Source: Nocardioides sp. JS614 (lineage in GTDB: Bacteria; Actinomycetota; Actinomycetes; Propionibacteriales; Nocardioidaceae). From it: a DNA stretch of 64,000 nt. Position numbers and translations under genes: made by a program. Numbering within the stretch: position 1 is the stretch's first letter; each line of letters opens with the position of its first letter. Shown piece after piece: positions 61,614 through 64,000 of this stretch. Below the pieces are notes generated by a model, which made no database searches, was not told where the DNA came from, and was given only the letters and a program-made list of their open reading frames with translations. Where the stretch lies: positions 2,666,001-2,730,000 of the forward strand of contig NC_008699.1 in assembly GCF_000015265.1 (NCBI RefSeq), in the 5' to 3' direction.

Positions 61614-63184
61614 TGACCGGGACGCTGGAGCTCCTGCGGGCGTTCCTCCACAGGGACCGCTGGATGTACCTGTGGTGGCCCGTGGGGATCGCGATCCTCT
61701 ACGTCAGCCAGGGGTGGAGCGTGGACGGGCTCTATCGGACCCAGGCGGAGTTCGACCAGGCGGCCGCGGACATGGAGGGCAACGCCGCGCTGATCGCGAT
61801 GGCCGGACCGGCGCGCGCGCTCAACACGACGGGGGGCCAGGTCGCCTGGCAGGCCGCCGCGTTCGGCGCGATCCTCGTCGGCCTGATGAGCATGTTCCTG
61901 GTGGGTCGGCACACCCGGAGCGAGGAGGAGTCCGGGCGCGACGAGCTGCTCCGGGCGGCCCCGGTGGGCCGGTATGCGGCCCTGGCGGCGACGGTCCTGG
62001 ACGCGGTCCTGGCGAACCTGGTCGTGGGCCTCCTGACCGCGGCCGCGCTGGCGGCGTACGGCCTGGCGGTCGCGGACTCGTTCGGCCTCGGCCTGGGACT
62101 GACGCTCTGCGGATGGTTCTTCACAGGCGTCGCGCTGATCGCCGCCCAGCTGACGACCACCACCCGCGCCGCCTACGGGCTGACCGGCACCGTGCTCGGG
62201 CTGTCCTACGCCCTGCGCGCCTTCGGGGACGTGAGCGCGGAGGCGCTGAGCTGGCTCTCACCGATCGGCTGGTACCAGGCGATGCACGCGTTCTCGGGTC
62301 TGCGCTGGTGGCCCGCGCTGCTGCTCCTGGTCGGCGCCCTCGCCGGGCTGCTGGCGGCGTACGCCGTCTTCGACCGGCGCGACTACGGGTCGGGCGTCCT
62401 GCCCGCCCGCCCCGGACCCGCGCGCGCCGGGCGCGGCCTCGCCAGCGGCCTCGGCCTGGCCTGGCGGTTGCAGCGTCCTGCCGTGCTCGCCTGGACGCTC
62501 GGACTGCTGCTCGGCGGCCTCGGCTTCGGCACCATGGGGGACGACGTCGGCGACCTGATCGGGGACTCCCAGAGCTCGCGCGACCTGATGGTGCAGGGCA
62601 GCGCCGACCTGGTCGACGGCTTCTACGCCACGCTGATGCTGATGCTCGCCCTGCTCGCCGCCGGCTTCACGATCTCCTCGGCGCTGCGGCCACACGGTGA
62701 GGAGGACGGCGGCCGGGTGGAGACCCTGCTGGCGACCGCGCTCCGACGGCCGACCTGGCTGGGCGGTCACGTCGTGGTCACGATCGCCGGCACGGCGGCG
62801 ACGATGACCGCCGCCGGTCTCGGCCTCGGCACCAGCTATGCGCTCGTCACCGGTGACGGGGGAGCGGTGCTGCGGATGACCTGGCAGGTCCTCTCGCTGA
62901 CACCCGCCGTGCTGGTGCTCGGCGGCTTCGCCCGGCTGGTCTACGGCGCCCTGCCTCGCGCCGTCCTGGTCTCGTGGCTGGCGCTGCTGCTGGCGTGCGT
63001 GGTGCTGTTCTTCGGCGAGCTGCTCCGGCTGCCGCAGTGGTTCCAGGACCTCTCGCCGTTCGAGCACCTCGCGCTGGTGCCGCTGGAGCCGTTCCGGTGG
63101 GCGCCGTTCCTGGTGCTCACCGGTGCCGCAGCCGCCTTGAGTGTCGCGGGCCAGATCGCCTTCAGTCGGCGCGACGTGCACTAG
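61613..63184 (+). CDS. ABC transporter permease, double-length (12 TM)
   Basis: 523 aa with two repeats of six hydrophobic helices (about 20-250 and 275-523), each with a TRSEEESGRDELLRAAPVGR- or HGEEDGGRVETLLATALRRP-like cytoplasmic coupling segment. Typical of bacterial antibiotic or lipid exporters of the TipC/DrrB fusion type. Shares one base with the ATPase stop. Its stop TAG is part of the next gene's -10 box. Confidence 0.88.
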   Translation: MTGTLELLRAFLHRDRWMYLWWPVGIAILYVSQGWSVDGLYRTQAEFDQAAADMEGNAALIAMAGPARALNTTGGQVAWQAAAFGAILVGLMSMFLVGRHTRSEEESGRDELLRAAPVGRYAALAATVLDAVLANLVVGLLTAAALAAYGLAVADSFGLGLGLTLCGWFFTGVALIAAQLTTTTRAAYGLTGTVLGLSYALRAFGDVSAEALSWLSPIGWYQAMHAFSGLRWWPALLLLVGALAGLLAAYAVFDRRDYGSGVLPARPGPARAGRGLASGLGLAWRLQRPAVLAWTLGLLLGGLGFGTMGDDVGDLIGDSQSSRDLMVQGSADLVDGFYATLMLMLALLAAGFTISSALRPHGEEDGGRVETLLATALRRPTWLGGHVVVTIAGTAATMTAAGLGLGTSYALVTGDGGAVLRMTWQVLSLTPAVLVLGGFARLVYGALPRAVLVSWLALLLACVVLFFGELLRLPQWFQDLSPFEHLALVPLEPFRWAPFLVLTGAAAALSVAGQIAFSRRDVH

Positions 63185-63187
63185 CGT
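63182..63187 (+). promoter_or_regulatory. -10 box TAGCGT overlapping the permease stop codon
   Basis: TAG of the permease stop forms the start of the hexamer; ATG 63195 follows 7 nt later. Confidence 0.45.
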
Positions 63188-63194
63188 CGGGGCC

Positions 63195-64000
63195 ATGTGG
63201 CAGCCCGAACCGGGGTGGCTCGCCCTCCCGGGCAGCTCGAGCGCCTCGACGGTAGGCGTGTGGCGCACCGTGCTCGGTGACCAGCCCGTCGTCGTCAAGC
63301 GCCTCGCCGCGCCCCTCGAGCACGATCCGGCGGAGCTGAGCAACCCGCGGCACTTCGCCTACTGGCGGCGCGCCGCGGACGTGGTCACGAGTGGGCTCGT
63401 GGTCGCCACGCCCGGTGTGCGCGCGCCCCGTTTGGCGGCCGTCGACGAGGACATCGAAGGGATCACGATCACCGAGGAGTGGGTCGAGGACGCCGCGACC
63501 AGCGGCCTGTTCGTCGCCCATGCGCTGGGCCGGTTCGCGGGCGCCCGGCTGAGCCCCACTCCGTGGCTGGCCCGCAACCAGCTGCGGGACCGGATGGTGC
63601 GGGTCGAGCACCGCGGCGGCTGGCGGACCTTGGCGCGTACGACGGTCGCGGACGTCGCCACCCAGCTGTGGGAGCGCCGCTCGGAGCTGTTGGCGGCCGC
63701 AGACGCCCTCGTCCAGGTGCCCATGCACGGGGACGCCGTGCCGGCGAACCTGCCCGGGCGTGAGGACGACGACGTGGTCGCCATCGACTGGTCCACCCTG
63801 GGCACCGGGCCGGTCGGCGCCGACCTCGGCTACTACGCGCTGGCCGCCCGTGAGGACCTCGAGCCGCTGCTCGACGCCTACCTGATGGGCCTGCCGGACG
63901 GCCTGGCGACCCGCGACGAGGTCACCCTCGGCGCCCGGGTCACCGCGGTCTACACGGTGCTCAACCGGGCCGAGTGGGCGCTGGCGCGCGTCGCGGGCGG
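63195..64000 (+). CDS. Aminoglycoside phosphotransferase family protein (3' end cut by window)
   Basis: At least 268 aa, open to the window edge. APH-fold kinase: VVVKRLAAP (ATP-binding Lys), the catalytic loop VPMHGDAVPANL (HGD-x4-N) and the metal Asp in AIDWSTLGTGPVGAD. Such proteins phosphorylate small molecules, not necessarily antibiotics. The frame is clean from ATG 63195 and follows the exporter genes by 10 bp, with its own leaderless-type promoter. Confidence 0.8.
   Translation, partial: MWQPEPGWLALPGSSSASTVGVWRTVLGDQPVVVKRLAAPLEHDPAELSNPRHFAYWRRAADVVTSGLVVATPGVRAPRLAAVDEDIEGITITEEWVEDAATSGLFVAHALGRFAGARLSPTPWLARNQLRDRMVRVEHRGGWRTLARTTVADVATQLWERRSELLAAADALVQVPMHGDAVPANLPGREDDDVVAIDWSTLGTGPVGADLGYYALAAREDLEPLLDAYLMGLPDGLATRDEVTLGARVTAVYTVLNRAEWALARVAG

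Overview
The window is chromosomal backbone from a very GC-rich Gram-positive actinobacterium. Evidence includes frequent GTG starts, TANNNT -10 boxes placed 6-9 nt before start codons (leaderless genes), RbpA, WhiA, OpcA, a mycothiol-dependent-type enzyme, an F420-dependent reductase family protein and AroH-type chorismate mutase. The gene content and order look most like Nocardioides or another Propionibacteriales genus. This is an inference from reading, not a database result.

Layout. 1-6.1 kb holds the end of a 23S rRNA pseudouridine synthase, an F420-type reductase, the tyrosine-pathway pair aroH-tyrA, cmk, a PlsC-like acyltransferase, der and tRNA-Pro(GGG). 6.1-6.35 kb is a small graveyard: the 3' end of a transposase-like gene abuts a frameshifted receiver-domain remnant. 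6.4-10.2 kb carries an AIM24-like gene, a proline-rich protein, a TauE-type exporter and two SDR genes behind a strong palindromic operator. 10.2-14.7 kb is a cobalamin nucleotide-loop block (cobQ-cobU converging on cobT-cobS, with a MITE-like element between them) plus a P-loop kinase. 15.5-17.04 kb is an ISL3-type insertion sequence that landed in an intergenic repeat array. 17.0-22.1 kb is a steroid-catabolism cluster: chsE5-chsE4 (acyl-CoA dehydrogenases) divergent from kshA-orf-kshB (3-ketosteroid 9alpha-hydroxylase), with a KstR-like palindrome between.

22.8-32.9 kb contains a metallo-hydrolase, a mycothiol-type isomerase, uvrA (LexA box, lysine-rich tail), a Rieske lipoprotein and uvrC-rapZ-yvcK-whiA. 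33.1-36.8 kb is gap-pgk-tpiA-secG-rbpA. A lone AbiEi/DUF559-type gene at 36.9-37.8 kb is bracketed by oppositely oriented repeat pairs. 38-46.1 kb (minus strand) is the sugar-phosphate operon tkt-tal-pgi-zwf-opcA-pgl, mostly with 4-bp gene overlaps. ctaB follows, then the minus-strand genes for heme a synthase, an ABC exporter, a phosphodiesterase, a PAP2 protein and a flippase-like protein. 52.8-59.5 kb is the suf Fe-S assembly operon sufR-sufB-sufD-Rieske-sufC-sufS-sufU-sufT, with candidate DtxR/IdeR and SufR sites. The end holds an acVLRF1-type release factor, a GbsR/MarR regulator divergent from an ABC exporter, and a truncated phosphotransferase.

Most of the window is ordinary, well-conserved actinobacterial core. 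The less explained items are the four-cysteine small protein coupled between kshA and kshB, the intergenic repeat family and the gene cassette it brackets, the MITE-like element between the cob genes, the lysine/alanine tail on UvrA, the Rieske lipoprotein between uvrA and uvrC, and the stacked iron/Fe-S operators in front of sufR. I did not find a convincing wholly new multi-gene system.
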